From Jatrophihabitans sp. GAS493 (GTDB lineage Bacteria; Actinomycetota; Actinomycetes; Mycobacteriales; Jatrophihabitantaceae), in assembly GCF_900230215.1 (NCBI RefSeq), contig NZ_LT907982.1:1-64000 (forward strand): DNA of 64,000 nt. Direction: 5' to 3'. Each line of letters begins with the position of its first letter. Positions within the stretch are counted from its first letter, which is position 1. The position numbers and the translations under genes are program-made. Shown piece after piece: positions 28,097 to 38,429 of this stretch. The notes beneath the pieces were generated by a model. It did no database searches and had not been told where the DNA came from. It saw only the letters and a program-made list of their open reading frames with translations.

Positions 28097-28707
28097 TAGC
28101 ACCGGGATCCATTCACGTATCAGCGCCGAACGAACACAGCACCGCAGCAGAACAGATCACGGTAATGGACCCATTGAAATTAGCGGACGGGTCCGATTGA
28201 GCCAATCCCCAAACTGGCCGATATATGTTTCAAGTGAGGCGACCCGCGTTATCAGTAGCCGTGAGTGACTGAATCGACGAATTCGAAATACGTTCCATAC
28301 CTGTGCCGACGCCACGGCCAACCTGGGGCAGGGCCGCGGCAGCTAATCCCGTCGTCTCCGCCGGCAGACCTGACCGCACGCCCTCGCACGCCCCGGTCGG
28401 GCGCCTTGGACGCGGGTACCGGCCAATCCCGAAATGCTCAAAGAATTGCATTACCACACGGAGCGTGATGGATATGTCGCAGGGAGGCGCTTGGGGATTC
28501 CACCCCAGTTCCGAAGTCTGAGTTCTCGGTTAAGAGAACCCCTTCATAAACGGTTCCAGAGAGTTGATGTGATTTGACTCACATCACCTCAGGAACGCTC
28601 GCTAGCGGCCCCGATCCCCCCTAATCGGTTTCGCCAGGGGCGATTGCCAGAAACGCCCTAGAATCGAAGGACGAAGCAGATCCACCGATCTGCCAGAAGG
28701 AGCCTGG
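28097..28707. other. ~610-bp intergenic region with a CRP-type site
   Basis: Divergent region between the beta-helix paralog (minus) and the MFS operon (plus), partly AT-richer than the coding DNA. Apart from the CRP-like palindrome at 28568-28583 and the MFS ribosome site, I see no recognisable gene. A 47-codon frame at 28434-28577 has no coding support. The rest is unexplained and long enough to hide a small RNA. Confidence 0.5.
28568..28583. promoter_or_regulatory. Perfect CRP/GlxR-type binding site upstream of the MFS operon
   Basis: TGTGATTTGACTCACA matches the CRP-family consensus TGTGA-N6-TCACA exactly. The dyad extends one base pair class further on both sides: GATGTGATTTGACTCACATC. 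It sits 124 bases before the MFS GTG and 470 bases from the beta-helix gene start, so it most likely serves the MFS operon. Confidence 0.7.
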
Positions 28708-30140
<1,433 letters not shown>

Positions 30141-30144
<4 letters not shown>

Positions 30145-31157
30145 CGGGGATGAAGGCGCGGATCGCCGCGCTGGTGGCGATCTGTGTTCTGGCCATCGGC
30201 GCCGCCGTCATCTACCTGGTGCGCAGCCACTCCACCCAGACGGAGGCGGTACAGCACGCGGCACCGGTTAAGACGACGAGCCCGGCGACGATCCAGGCCG
30301 AGCCCCACATCGTCTACCGCAACACCGCGCTGGGTACCCAGTACGGAATGGTGGCGATGTCGGCGCTCAGCGCGCCGGCCGGCCCACGAGCCATCACCAG
30401 CACGTCCTGCGACCGTGTCTACGCGGCGAGTTCCAAGATCCTCTGCCTCTCCTCGAAGATCGGCATCGTGACCACCTACGCGGCGGCCGTGCTCAACGAC
30501 GACATGACCAAGGTGCAGAACCTCCCGCTCTCCGGCATCCCCAGCCGGGCCCGCCTCTCAGCCGACGGCAGCTATGCGGCGAGCACCAGCTTCATCTCCG
30601 GTGACTCCTACGCCGGCACCTCCTTCTCCACCCGCACGATTCTGTCCAAGGTGGGAAGTACGGAGTCGAGCAACCTCGAGTCCTACACCCTCATTCACAA
30701 CGGTCAGTCGATCCATCCGGTTGATGAGAACTTCTGGGGCGTGACGTTCGCCGCCGACGGCGACACGTTCTACGTGACGGCCGAGTGGGCCCAGCACACC
30801 TGGCTCTCGCGCGGCAGCATCTCCAAGCACCAGATCGTGACGCTGCACGAGGATGCCGAGTGCCCCTCGCTCTCGCCCGACGGCAGCACCATCGTCTACA
30901 AGCAGCGAGGCAACCTTCCCTCCGGGCATTGGCGCCTCGTCCGCTACGACATCGCCTCGGGTAAGGTCACGCCGTTGGCCGAGACCCGCAGCATCGACGA
31001 CCAAGTCGCATGGCTCGACGACAGCACGGTGATGTACGGCGTGCCGCGGAGTGGTTCGCAGGCGGCGGTCGACGATGTATGGAAGGTACCGGCGGATGGG
31101 ACGGGTAGCCCGGTGTTGCTGATTCCCCAGGCCTGGTCGCCGGCGGTGGTGCGGTGA
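30141..31157 (+). CDS. Membrane-anchored beta-propeller-like (TolB/WD40-type) protein
   Basis: A 338-residue protein whose ATG overlaps the MFS stop (ATGA). One N-terminal helix (IAALVAICVLAIGAAVIYLV, about 7-27) would anchor it with the rest outside. The body has repeating strands with SADGSYAASTS, FAADGDTFYVTAEW, LSPDGSTIVYKQRG and WLDDSTVMYGVPR, the four-strand blade pattern of TolB or PD40-type propellers. It has about six blades and no catalytic motif. Two Cys pairs in STSCDRVYAASSKILC may form a disulfide. The role is unknown. Its place between an MFS transporter and a glycosyltransferase suggests a sensing or scaffolding part of the glycan machinery. Confidence 0.65.
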
Positions 31158-32272
31158 CGCCGCAGCGGGAGCGGATCAGCTTCCTCTCCCCCGACTACCC
31201 GAGGTTCCCCGGCGGCGGCGCACTCGTCTACTACACCCAGGCCAGCCACCTCGCCCGCCTCGGCTACGACGTCAGCGTCATCCAGCCGCTGCATCTGCGG
31301 GCTGCCTACCCGGGTCGTGCCGTTGACCTGCTCCGCGGGAAGGTCCGCGACGTGCGGGCGGGGAGCATCCGCCGCCGGATCGGCTGGATCACGCCCGACC
31401 CCCGGGTGCGGACCATCTTCCTCGACCGCCTCGACGAGAGTTCCGACCTGCCGCCGGCCGACCTGCGCATCGCCACCTATTGGCGCACCAGTGAGATCCT
31501 CGGCGCCCGTGACTTCGACGGTGCGCAGAATCTGCAGTTCATGCAGGCCTACGAGACGTGGGGTGGTCCGGTGGATCGGGTCGACGCGACCTGGCGGCTG
31601 CCGTTTCACACTGCGGTGGTCTCGGAGACGTTGATGCGCAAGGGACGTGAATTCGGCATCCCGGATGAACGCCTGCACCTGGTACCCAACGGCCTGGATC
31701 ATGAGCTCTGCCGGCCGGCCGCGCCGGTCGAAGGGCGCGGTCCATGCGTTGCCTTTCTGGTCCACGAGGCGGCCGTCAAGGGACTGGCCGACACCATCGC
31801 CGTGGCCGAACGGATACGGGCCGCCCGACCGGACGCCACCTTCATCGGTTTCGGCGGGCGCCGCGCACCGGCCGAGCTACCGGAATGGGTCGAGTACGTC
31901 CGCCGGCCGGTCGGTCGGGAACTCGTCGAAAAGGTCTACAGTCGCGCCGCTGTGTTTCTCTGCGGCAGTCACAGCGAGGGTTGGGGTCTCACCTCGATCG
32001 AGGCGATGTCCTGCGGTGCCGCGCTGGTGAGCACCCGAAACGGCGGCGTCGACGATTTCGCCACCGACGATGTCTCCGCGCTCCTACGCGACGTGGGTGA
32101 CATCGCCGGGTTGAGCGACGCGGTGCTCGAACTGCTCGCCGACGAACCCCGACGCCTCAGCCTGGTCGAGAAGGGGCTGCAGCGGGCGGGAGAACAGGCG
32201 AGCTGGTACGAGTCGGGTGAGATCTTCCACCAGGTGGTGCGCACCGCGCTGGACTCGCCGGTAGCCCGATGA
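31154..32272 (+). CDS. Glycosyltransferase family 4
   Basis: A 372-residue enzyme from a GTG that overlaps the propeller stop by four bases. ISFLSPDYPRFPGGGALVYY is the glycine-rich N-terminal acceptor loop. VVSETLMRKGREFGIPDERL and LVPNGLDHELCRP bridge the two domains. The donor half has ATFIGFGGRRAPAELPEW and CGSHSEGWGLTSIEAMSCGA, the EX7E retaining-GT motif. It would use an NDP-sugar in the cytoplasm. It is coupled upstream to the propeller gene and downstream to a PIG-L deacetylase. Confidence 0.88.
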   Translation: MTPQRERISFLSPDYPRFPGGGALVYYTQASHLARLGYDVSVIQPLHLRAAYPGRAVDLLRGKVRDVRAGSIRRRIGWITPDPRVRTIFLDRLDESSDLPPADLRIATYWRTSEILGARDFDGAQNLQFMQAYETWGGPVDRVDATWRLPFHTAVVSETLMRKGREFGIPDERLHLVPNGLDHELCRPAAPVEGRGPCVAFLVHEAAVKGLADTIAVAERIRAARPDATFIGFGGRRAPAELPEWVEYVRRPVGRELVEKVYSRAAVFLCGSHSEGWGLTSIEAMSCGAALVSTRNGGVDDFATDDVSALLRDVGDIAGLSDAVLELLADEPRRLSLVEKGLQRAGEQASWYESGEIFHQVVRTALDSPVAR

Positions 32273-33024
32273 GCGGGCGAGCAGCCGGCGTCCGCGCCGC
32301 CGTGCGCGACCAGTTGATGAAGCGGGCTCACGATGTCACCGACGGCAGCCGTCGCAGCGTGCTGGTGATAGCTCCGCACCCCGACGACGAGACGCTCGGC
32401 TGCGGTTCGCTTATCCTGCGGGCGCGGCGCAGCGGGGCCCGGGTCACGCTCGTCGTCGCCACCGATGGAGCGGTCTCCCACGAGACAGATGACGCCATCT
32501 CGCTGGCCGCCCGGCGCAGCGCGGAACTTGCGGCGGCGGCCACCCTGCTCGGCGTCCCGGCGGCCGACGTCATCGAACTGCGCTACCCCGACGGCGAGCT
32601 GAGCATGCACCGCAACGGGTTCGCCGACGAGTTGGTGAAGCTGATTCAGCAGCGACGTCCGGACGACGTGTACACCACCTGCCAGGCCGACTGGCACCCT
32701 GACCATCGCGCCGCCGCGATCGCGGCCCGCGACGCCGTGGCCCGCTGCGATCCCGCACCGAGACTGCTGGAGTACCCGATCTGGCTCTGGACCGACTGGC
32801 CGGTGTCCCGGCGCTACCGAAACGGGCGCGGGCTGCTCCGCGCGCTCCGGATCCTCATCGGCGCCGAGGTGGAGAAGGTCCGGATAGCCGAGCTGCGCGA
32901 GCAGAAGCGACAGGCGCTGCAGGCCTACGCCAGCCAACTCGGCGACGAAGACGCCCTACCGGCTGAGGTGATCGACCGGGCACTCACCGGGCCGGAATTG
33001 TTTTTCCGGCTCCCGCCCGGCTGA
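32269..33024 (+). CDS. PIG-L family N-deacetylase
   Basis: A 251-residue protein overlapping the GT4 stop by four bases (ATGA). Zinc site: VLVIAPHPDDETLGCG with His37, Asp39 and Asp40, and DWHPDHRAAAIAARDA (third ligand His near 143-147). YPDGELSMHRNGFADEL is the usual substrate-side element. It removes an acetyl group from an N-acetylated sugar, either a free precursor or a lipid-linked intermediate made by the preceding GT4. There is no signal peptide. It is intact, unlike the PIG-L gene at 1.6 kb. Confidence 0.9.
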   Translation: MSGRAAGVRAAVRDQLMKRAHDVTDGSRRSVLVIAPHPDDETLGCGSLILRARRSGARVTLVVATDGAVSHETDDAISLAARRSAELAAAATLLGVPAADVIELRYPDGELSMHRNGFADELVKLIQQRRPDDVYTTCQADWHPDHRAAAIAARDAVARCDPAPRLLEYPIWLWTDWPVSRRYRNGRGLLRALRILIGAEVEKVRIAELREQKRQALQAYASQLGDEDALPAEVIDRALTGPELFFRLPPG

Positions 33025-33118
33025 CCGACGGCCCGGATGTTCGCTAAAGTCTGAGCTAGCGATCGATCGTCAGGATCGAGTTCCGCAGGCTTCACCGGAC
33101 GTCACGACAGGGAGCACA

Positions 33119-34234
33119 TTGCCGAGCGTTAAGTTGCAGAAACTTGCCCTCGCCGGCGTCTCGACCGCTCGCGTGCTCCCGCCCCAGGTGCCATCACAGC
33201 AGGCCCAGCGGCCCACGGTCACCGTCGTCGTGCCCTGCTACAACTACGGCCGCTACCTCGAGGAGTGCGTGGCCAGCATCCTCACCCAGCCCGACGTCGA
33301 GCCCGATGTCATCATCGTCGACGATGCCTCGCCCGACGGCAGTGGTGAGGTCGCCGATGGCATAGCCGCACGGGACCAGCGCGTCCAGGTCATCCACCAC
33401 CCCGTCAACACCGGGCACATCACCACCTACAACGACGGGCTGAGTGCGGCCACCGGCAAGTACGTGGTGCTGCTTTCGGCCGACGACCTGCTCACTCCCG
33501 GCGCCCTCGGACGGGCGGTGGCGCTGATGGAGGCCGAGCCGTCGGTCGGGTTCGTCTACGGATACGCACTCACCCACCGGGACGGGCCGCTCCCGCCGGC
33601 CCGACAGGATGTGCAGAGCTGGACGGTGTTCGGGGGCGAGGAGTGGATCGACTGGCGGTGCCGCTCGGCGAGCAACTCCATCGTCTGCCCCGAGGTGGTC
33701 ATGCGGACGGACATCCAGCACGCCATCGGCGGATACCGCACCGACCTGCCGCACACCGGAGACTTCGAGATGTGGCTGCGGGCCGCCGCGGTGGCTGACG
33801 TCGGGCTCCTCGGCGGCGTCGACCAGGCGTACTACCGGCTGCACGGCGAGAACATGAGCCGTGGCATCTACGCCAGTGTGCTGACCAACCTTCAGGAGCG
33901 CGAGCACGCGATCGACACCGCGCTGGCCACCATGCGCCCGAACCTGCGCCAGCCCGACCGGCTGCAGGAGACCGCGCACCGGGCGCTGGCTCGTGAGGCC
34001 CTCGAACACGCCATCACCGCCGTGGTGAAGCACGAAGATGCCGAGAACTCAGTGCGGGCCTACCGAGAATTTGCCGCGAAATGTTGGGCATCGGCGCCGG
34101 AACTGCGCAATTGGCGGCTGCTCGATTCGGCCGACCCGTCGCGGGTCAACGCGCTGCGGATGCGATCGATCTACTACGTCAAGAACCTGCAGGCCAGAGT
34201 ATCGTGGCGGCGGCGGCGTTGGAGCGGGATCTGA
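33119..34234 (+). CDS. Glycosyltransferase family 2
   Basis: A 371-residue GT-A enzyme. The only start with a good ribosome site is TTG at 33119 (AGGGAG about eight bases before). VTVVVPCYNYGRYLEECVAS, VIIVDDASPDGSGEVADGIA and VVLLSADDLLTPGALGRAV form the UDP-sugar and metal site. GGYRTDLPHTGDFEMWLRAA is the acceptor-side motif of the family. A C-terminal helical region (~285-371) is specific to this subfamily. It sits 94 bases after PIG-L with its own short upstream region containing the palindromic stretch CGATCGATCG. Confidence 0.87.
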   Translation: MPSVKLQKLALAGVSTARVLPPQVPSQQAQRPTVTVVVPCYNYGRYLEECVASILTQPDVEPDVIIVDDASPDGSGEVADGIAARDQRVQVIHHPVNTGHITTYNDGLSAATGKYVVLLSADDLLTPGALGRAVALMEAEPSVGFVYGYALTHRDGPLPPARQDVQSWTVFGGEEWIDWRCRSASNSIVCPEVVMRTDIQHAIGGYRTDLPHTGDFEMWLRAAAVADVGLLGGVDQAYYRLHGENMSRGIYASVLTNLQEREHAIDTALATMRPNLRQPDRLQETAHRALAREALEHAITAVVKHEDAENSVRAYREFAAKCWASAPELRNWRLLDSADPSRVNALRMRSIYYVKNLQARVSWRRRRWSGI

Positions 34235-34268
34235 GCGGCGTCTGAGCTGCGTCTGAGCTAAGCCCGCC

Positions 34269-35741
34269 TCAAACCGCCAGTTCGGTCGGCAGGCTCAACG
34301 GTGCTCGCCGGGCCGCTGCGGCCAGTACGTGCGCGTGCCGGGAGACGACGACGCCCGGGTCGAATCGCTCAATTGACTCGGCTCGAATCTCAGCTCGGGC
34401 GGCCAGCCACCGGTCCCGATCGGTCGACAGCGCGGTAACCCCCTCCACCAACTCGCCTCGATTACTCTGCCGGCGGTAGCGGGCGGCGCGAATGCTCGGC
34501 CAGTCGACGACCAGCGGATCTCCGAGCGGATTCGAAATCAGGCTTCCCTTGGCCACGGGGCCGGCGAGTTGTTCTCGCGCGCCCCCCACGTCGGCCAGCA
34601 CGACCGGTAGCCCGGCGACCAGCGCCTCCATGGAAGCCAGGGCCCACCCCTCGAAGAACGAGTCCAGGACGAAGGCGTCCGACGCCGCCAGCAGCACCTC
34701 GGGACGGGAGGCATGATCCCGCAGATGTACGCGATCTCCGTGCTGCATCGTGGTCTGCAGACGCTTGACCCGCGCCGAGTAGTTCGCGTCGTCCGGGCGG
34801 CCGGCCAGCACCAGATGGGCATCCGGAATTCGCGCCGCGATGTCGTCGAAGGCGCAGACGAGCCCATAGGTGTTCTTCTGCAGGCAGTGCCGGGCCAACG
34901 ACGTGACGACGTATTCATCGGTAAGACCCAGCCAATCGCGTGCGGCGGCCCGATCCGGCATCGCCACCCGACCCGGATCCACCCCATTCGGAATGGTGAT
35001 CACGCGATCCCCGCCGAAAGCCGGGTTGATCTCCAGATACTGCTGGCGCACCAGCTCACTGACCGAGACGATCCCGCTGAGCATGGCGGCCCGGGCCGAT
35101 ACGTCCGCCGCTCGGGCGCCGAATAGCGAGTGCATGCCGTGCAGCGTCTCAACGACCGGAATCTGCGATTCGTGCGCGACCGCGAGAGTCCAATCCGGGC
35201 CACCGTGCACGCTCACGACGTCCGGCTGCCAGCGGCGCAGCTCTGCCGCTCCGTCGGTGCGCGGATGGTCGAAGACGGAGATCCCCTCGGCCAGCAGGGC
35301 CTGTCCCAAGCGGCCGAGCGGCTGGCTGTGGTCGAGCGGCGCATGCAGCACGGCGGTGGCGATCCCGACCTCCGGTAGCCGGCGCGCCAGGAATGCCACG
35401 ACCTCATCCATGCCACCGACGTCCAGGGATTCGGTGACCAGTAGGCAGCGCAGCGCCGCGGCGGATCCGGTGTCGGGGTGTTCCGAGCGAGCGGCACCTC
35501 GGCCGGTGGACGGCGGCGGCAATCCGGGAGGCGGCTCAGCCGGTCGGCGAGTCGGGCGACCGGTGCCGTCAGCTGGGGCAGAGATCAGCGGTTGCGACCA
35601 ATCCTCAACCGTCATCGCCTCGCCGGCGAGGAAGCGACCAGCCAGCCACTTACGTAGTGGAGCCGGCAGCCGGTGGCCGTGATGCTGCGCCCAGTCCAGC
35701 AGTCGCCGCCACAGTTGTCGCGCCTGTGATCGCAGTGTCAT
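34269..35741 (-). CDS. Glycosyltransferase family 4 with N-terminal extension
   Basis: A 490-residue protein. Residues ~1-95 are a polar extension with a Pro/Gly-rich part (about 55-90) not seen in minimal GT4 enzymes. The GT-B core follows: LLVTESLDVGGMDEVVAFLA, VVSVHGGPDWTLAVA, VETLHGMHSLFGARA, ITIPNGVDPGRVAM, VVTSLARHCLQKNTYGLVCA and DAFVLDSFFEGWALASMEAL, the retaining-GT motif. It is coupled to the upstream flippase by a 4-bp overlap (ATG at 35741, flippase stop at 35738). It probably adds a sugar to the repeat unit that this flippase exports. Confidence 0.87.
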   Translation of the reverse strand: MTLRSQARQLWRRLLDWAQHHGHRLPAPLRKWLAGRFLAGEAMTVEDWSQPLISAPADGTGRPTRRPAEPPPGLPPPSTGRGAARSEHPDTGSAAALRCLLVTESLDVGGMDEVVAFLARRLPEVGIATAVLHAPLDHSQPLGRLGQALLAEGISVFDHPRTDGAAELRRWQPDVVSVHGGPDWTLAVAHESQIPVVETLHGMHSLFGARAADVSARAAMLSGIVSVSELVRQQYLEINPAFGGDRVITIPNGVDPGRVAMPDRAAARDWLGLTDEYVVTSLARHCLQKNTYGLVCAFDDIAARIPDAHLVLAGRPDDANYSARVKRLQTTMQHGDRVHLRDHASRPEVLLAASDAFVLDSFFEGWALASMEALVAGLPVVLADVGGAREQLAGPVAKGSLISNPLGDPLVVDWPSIRAARYRRQSNRGELVEGVTALSTDRDRWLAARAEIRAESIERFDPGVVVSRHAHVLAAAARRAPLSLPTELAV

Positions 35742-37300
35742 TTGGTCTCTAACCTCGAAATCGAGTGGCGCCCGGTCGATGGCGCCGGCCGCAGCAGAGC
35801 CCGGGGAACGGCGGCCACTTCCAGCACGCGGAGAATCCTCTTACCGATGGAGCCGCCTCCCATTCCGCCGACCAGCGAGTGCAGCTCAATTGCCGTCAGC
35901 AGGATATAGGCAACGCCGCCGGCTGCGGCCCCGACCAGCAGCTGGAGCACCGGCTGGTGCAGCACCGAGGTTACGGCGCGGTCGACCAGGTACGCGCCGG
36001 CCGCGGCGAACACGAAGGGCACCACGACGCGCACCGCGGCGATCGACTTGATCCCGAGGATTCGGCGAGTGGCGATCATGTAGGTGGGGAGGACCACGAT
36101 GGCGATCACCAACACATGCGCGATGGCCACCCCCCGCAGCCCGTCCAGATGAATGCCGAGGGCCATGGCCGGTATCAACGCGGCGATCCAGATGACCTGC
36201 ACGATCAGCAGCGCTGTGGTGTGACCGGAGCCGCCGAGGAGGTTGGCGAATACCAGGGAATGTATGAACATCGCCCCGTAGACGGCCAGCAGCGCGAGAA
36301 CGGGAGCGGCCGCGAGCCATTTCCGGCCGTAGAGAACTTCGATGAGCGGATGGGCACTGGCTATCGTGATCGCGCAGACCGGCCAGGCGACCACCGCGAT
36401 GAGTCGATGGGCACTGCTCATCGCCGAGCTCATCCGCCGGATATCACCGGCGAACCGGGAGAAGGCCGGCATGGCGACGCTGTTCACCATTGAGCCCAGC
36501 AGCGCGCTCGACCAGTTCGCCACGTTGAAGGCCAGCACGTAGGCAGCCAGCGCGATCGGTCCGAGCAGGTGTCCGACGAAGGCGTAGTCGGCGTTGAGCA
36601 ACGTATAGCCGACGAGGTTGGCCCCGGCCAGTGGCAACCCGAAGGTCAGCACCATGCGGACCTGGGATCGGTCGAAGCCGAAGCGATAGCGCTTCGAGAC
36701 GTAGATGACCATCACGATGCCCATGATCAGCTGGCCCACGACCCGCGACCACGCGAATGAGAGCGCCCCGTCGCCGTGCAGGGCGAGAAGGATCAGCAAA
36801 GCATTGGACGGGACGAAGGAGATGATGCTCGCCTTGAAGATGACGTTCTGACGGAATTCACGGGCAAGCATCGCACCCGGCACCGTGAACACACCGACCA
36901 GCACCACGGTGAGCGACAGCACCCGGATCGAACTGCTCGCATCGGGGGCGCCGAGCGCCGACGCCAGCCAGGGCGCTCCGAAGAACATCCCGGCGGCGAT
37001 CGCGGAGCAGCTGAACATCGCGATCGTCGCCACCGTCGGTGCGATGGCGTCGGCGTCGGTGTCGCGGCGGGTGAGCACCGAGGCGACCCCGAGCTCGCTG
37101 ATGTTGGAGACGACCGCGTAGACGGTGAGCGCCGCGGCGAAGACTCCGAAGTCGTGCGGCGACACGATCCGCACGATGACTGCTGTGATCGCGATGTTGG
37201 CAAATCTCAGCACCAACGAGCTCAGCCCGCCCCAGAGCGCTCCTCGGCGCACCCGGGACTGCATCTCGGCGTCTTCTTCGACCTCCGTCTCTACTGACAT
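35738..37300 (-). CDS. Polysaccharide flippase, Wzx/MviN-MATE superfamily
   Basis: A 520-residue protein with about twelve to fourteen membrane segments: RRGALWGGLSSLVLRFANIA at the start, then HDFGVFAAALTVYAVVSNIS, ELGVASVLTRRDTDADAIAP and later LPLAGANLVGYTLLNADYAF. This is the RfbX/Wzx (polysaccharide biosynthesis protein C-terminal) pattern. It moves lipid-linked repeat units across the membrane. It begins at an ATG 23 bases after the stop of the DegT gene and overlaps the GT4 gene by four bases. Confidence 0.88.
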   Translation of the reverse strand: MSVETEVEEDAEMQSRVRRGALWGGLSSLVLRFANIAITAVIVRIVSPHDFGVFAAALTVYAVVSNISELGVASVLTRRDTDADAIAPTVATIAMFSCSAIAAGMFFGAPWLASALGAPDASSSIRVLSLTVVLVGVFTVPGAMLAREFRQNVIFKASIISFVPSNALLILLALHGDGALSFAWSRVVGQLIMGIVMVIYVSKRYRFGFDRSQVRMVLTFGLPLAGANLVGYTLLNADYAFVGHLLGPIALAAYVLAFNVANWSSALLGSMVNSVAMPAFSRFAGDIRRMSSAMSSAHRLIAVVAWPVCAITIASAHPLIEVLYGRKWLAAAPVLALLAVYGAMFIHSLVFANLLGGSGHTTALLIVQVIWIAALIPAMALGIHLDGLRGVAIAHVLVIAIVVLPTYMIATRRILGIKSIAAVRVVVPFVFAAAGAYLVDRAVTSVLHQPVLQLLVGAAAGGVAYILLTAIELHSLVGGMGGGSIGKRILRVLEVAAVPRALLRPAPSTGRHSISRLETK

Positions 37301-37322
37301 AGACCGACGCTTCCGCCCACGA

Positions 37323-38429
37323 TCAGCCCGCTACAACGCCACTCAAGACCCGGGCGACGCGCTCCTGCTGGGCCTCGGTGATGTGCGGGAAGAGCGGCAG
37401 CGAGAGGATCTCGTCGGCCGCCTTCTCCGATTCCGGGAAGGCGCCGACCTTCTGCTCCAGACCGGCGTAGGCCTCGGTGAGGTGCAGCGGCGTCGGGTAG
37501 TGGATCCCGGCGCCGATTCCGGCGGCGTTCAGCTCACTCAGGACGCGGTCCCGCTCGGCCACCCGGACTACGTAGAGGTGCCACACATCCACGTTTCCCT
37601 CCGCCGTGGCGGGTGTCTGAACGCCCTCGACGTCGGCCAGCAGCTCGCCGTAGCGGGCGGCCGCGGCGCGGCGGCGCTCGTTCCAGCCGGCCAGCCGGCG
37701 CAACTTCGCCTCGAGCACGACCGCCTGGACGGTATCCAGGCGCGAGTTCATCCCGATCACCTCATGGACGTACTTGCGCTCGCTGCCGTGCGCACCGAGC
37801 AGGCGCACCTGCCGGGCCAGCGCCGGATCGTTGGTGGTGACCGCGCCGGCGTCACCGGCGGCACCGAGGTTCTTCCCCGGATAGAAGCTGGTTCCGGCGA
37901 GCAGGCCGAGCGAGCCGGAGGGGCGCCCGAAGCGCGTCGCACCCTGTGACTGCGCGGCATCCTCGACGATCGGCACGCCGGCCGCCTCGGCGATCGCGAC
38001 GAGCTTCTCGACCGGGGCCATCTGGCCGAAGAGATGCACGGGAACGATGGCCTGGGTCTTGGCGGTGACGGCCGCCGCGACCGCCTCCGGGTTGATCAGC
38101 TGGTACGTCGGGTCGATGTCGACGAGCACCGGTTCGGCACCGATGCGCGACACTGCCTCCGCGGTGGCGATGAACGTGTTGGCCGGCAGGATCACCTCAC
38201 CACCCCGGCTCACCCCGGCGGCCCGCAGCGCCAACTCCACCGCATCGGTGCCGTTTGCCACGCCGATGCAGTGCTGCACCTCGCAGAATTCGGCGTAGGC
38301 GGTCTCGAAGCGGCCGACTGCCGGACCACCGACGAAGGCGGTCCGGGCGAAGACCTCGTCCAGGCCGAGGCGAATCTCGTCGTTGACCTCCGCCTGCTGC
38401 GCGGCGAGGTCGACCAGGGGAATCGTCAT
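37323..38429 (-). CDS. DegT/DnrJ/EryC1 aminotransferase (WbpE-like)
   Basis: 368 residues from the ATG at 38429, which overlaps the upstream stop as ATGA; an ATG four codons earlier has its purine tract directly adjacent and is less likely. This is a PLP-dependent sugar aminotransferase: IPLVDLAAQQAEVNDEI, CIGVANGTDAVELALRA, ILPANTFIATAEAV, PVHLFGQMAPVEKL, EDAAQSQGATR and the PLP lysine in SFYPGKNLGAAGDAGA. The IDLxxQ N-terminus and YPGKNLGA are closest to WbpE/WlbC/FdtB-type enzymes. These convert 3-keto sugar nucleotides to 3-amino sugars. With the Gfo/Idh and WbpD-like genes it forms a 3-amino-sugar set. Confidence 0.87.
   Translation of the reverse strand: MTIPLVDLAAQQAEVNDEIRLGLDEVFARTAFVGGPAVGRFETAYAEFCEVQHCIGVANGTDAVELALRAAGVSRGGEVILPANTFIATAEAVSRIGAEPVLVDIDPTYQLINPEAVAAAVTAKTQAIVPVHLFGQMAPVEKLVAIAEAAGVPIVEDAAQSQGATRFGRPSGSLGLLAGTSFYPGKNLGAAGDAGAVTTNDPALARQVRLLGAHGSERKYVHEVIGMNSRLDTVQAVVLEAKLRRLAGWNERRRAAAARYGELLADVEGVQTPATAEGNVDVWHLYVVRVAERDRVLSELNAAGIGAGIHYPTPLHLTEAYAGLEQKVGAFPESEKAADEILSLPLFPHITEAQQERVARVLSGVVAG

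Noticed and set aside
28318-28365. Possible c-di-AMP (ydaO-type) riboswitch piece, from GGCAGCTAATCCCGTCG
   Set aside because: Only the 3' CAGCTAA-like segment resembles the consensus. The upstream GGTGAA and paired helices are not found.
28434-28577. A 47-codon frame in the intergenic region before the MFS gene
   Set aside because: No ribosome site, poor codon bias for this genome, and it runs into the CRP-type dyad.
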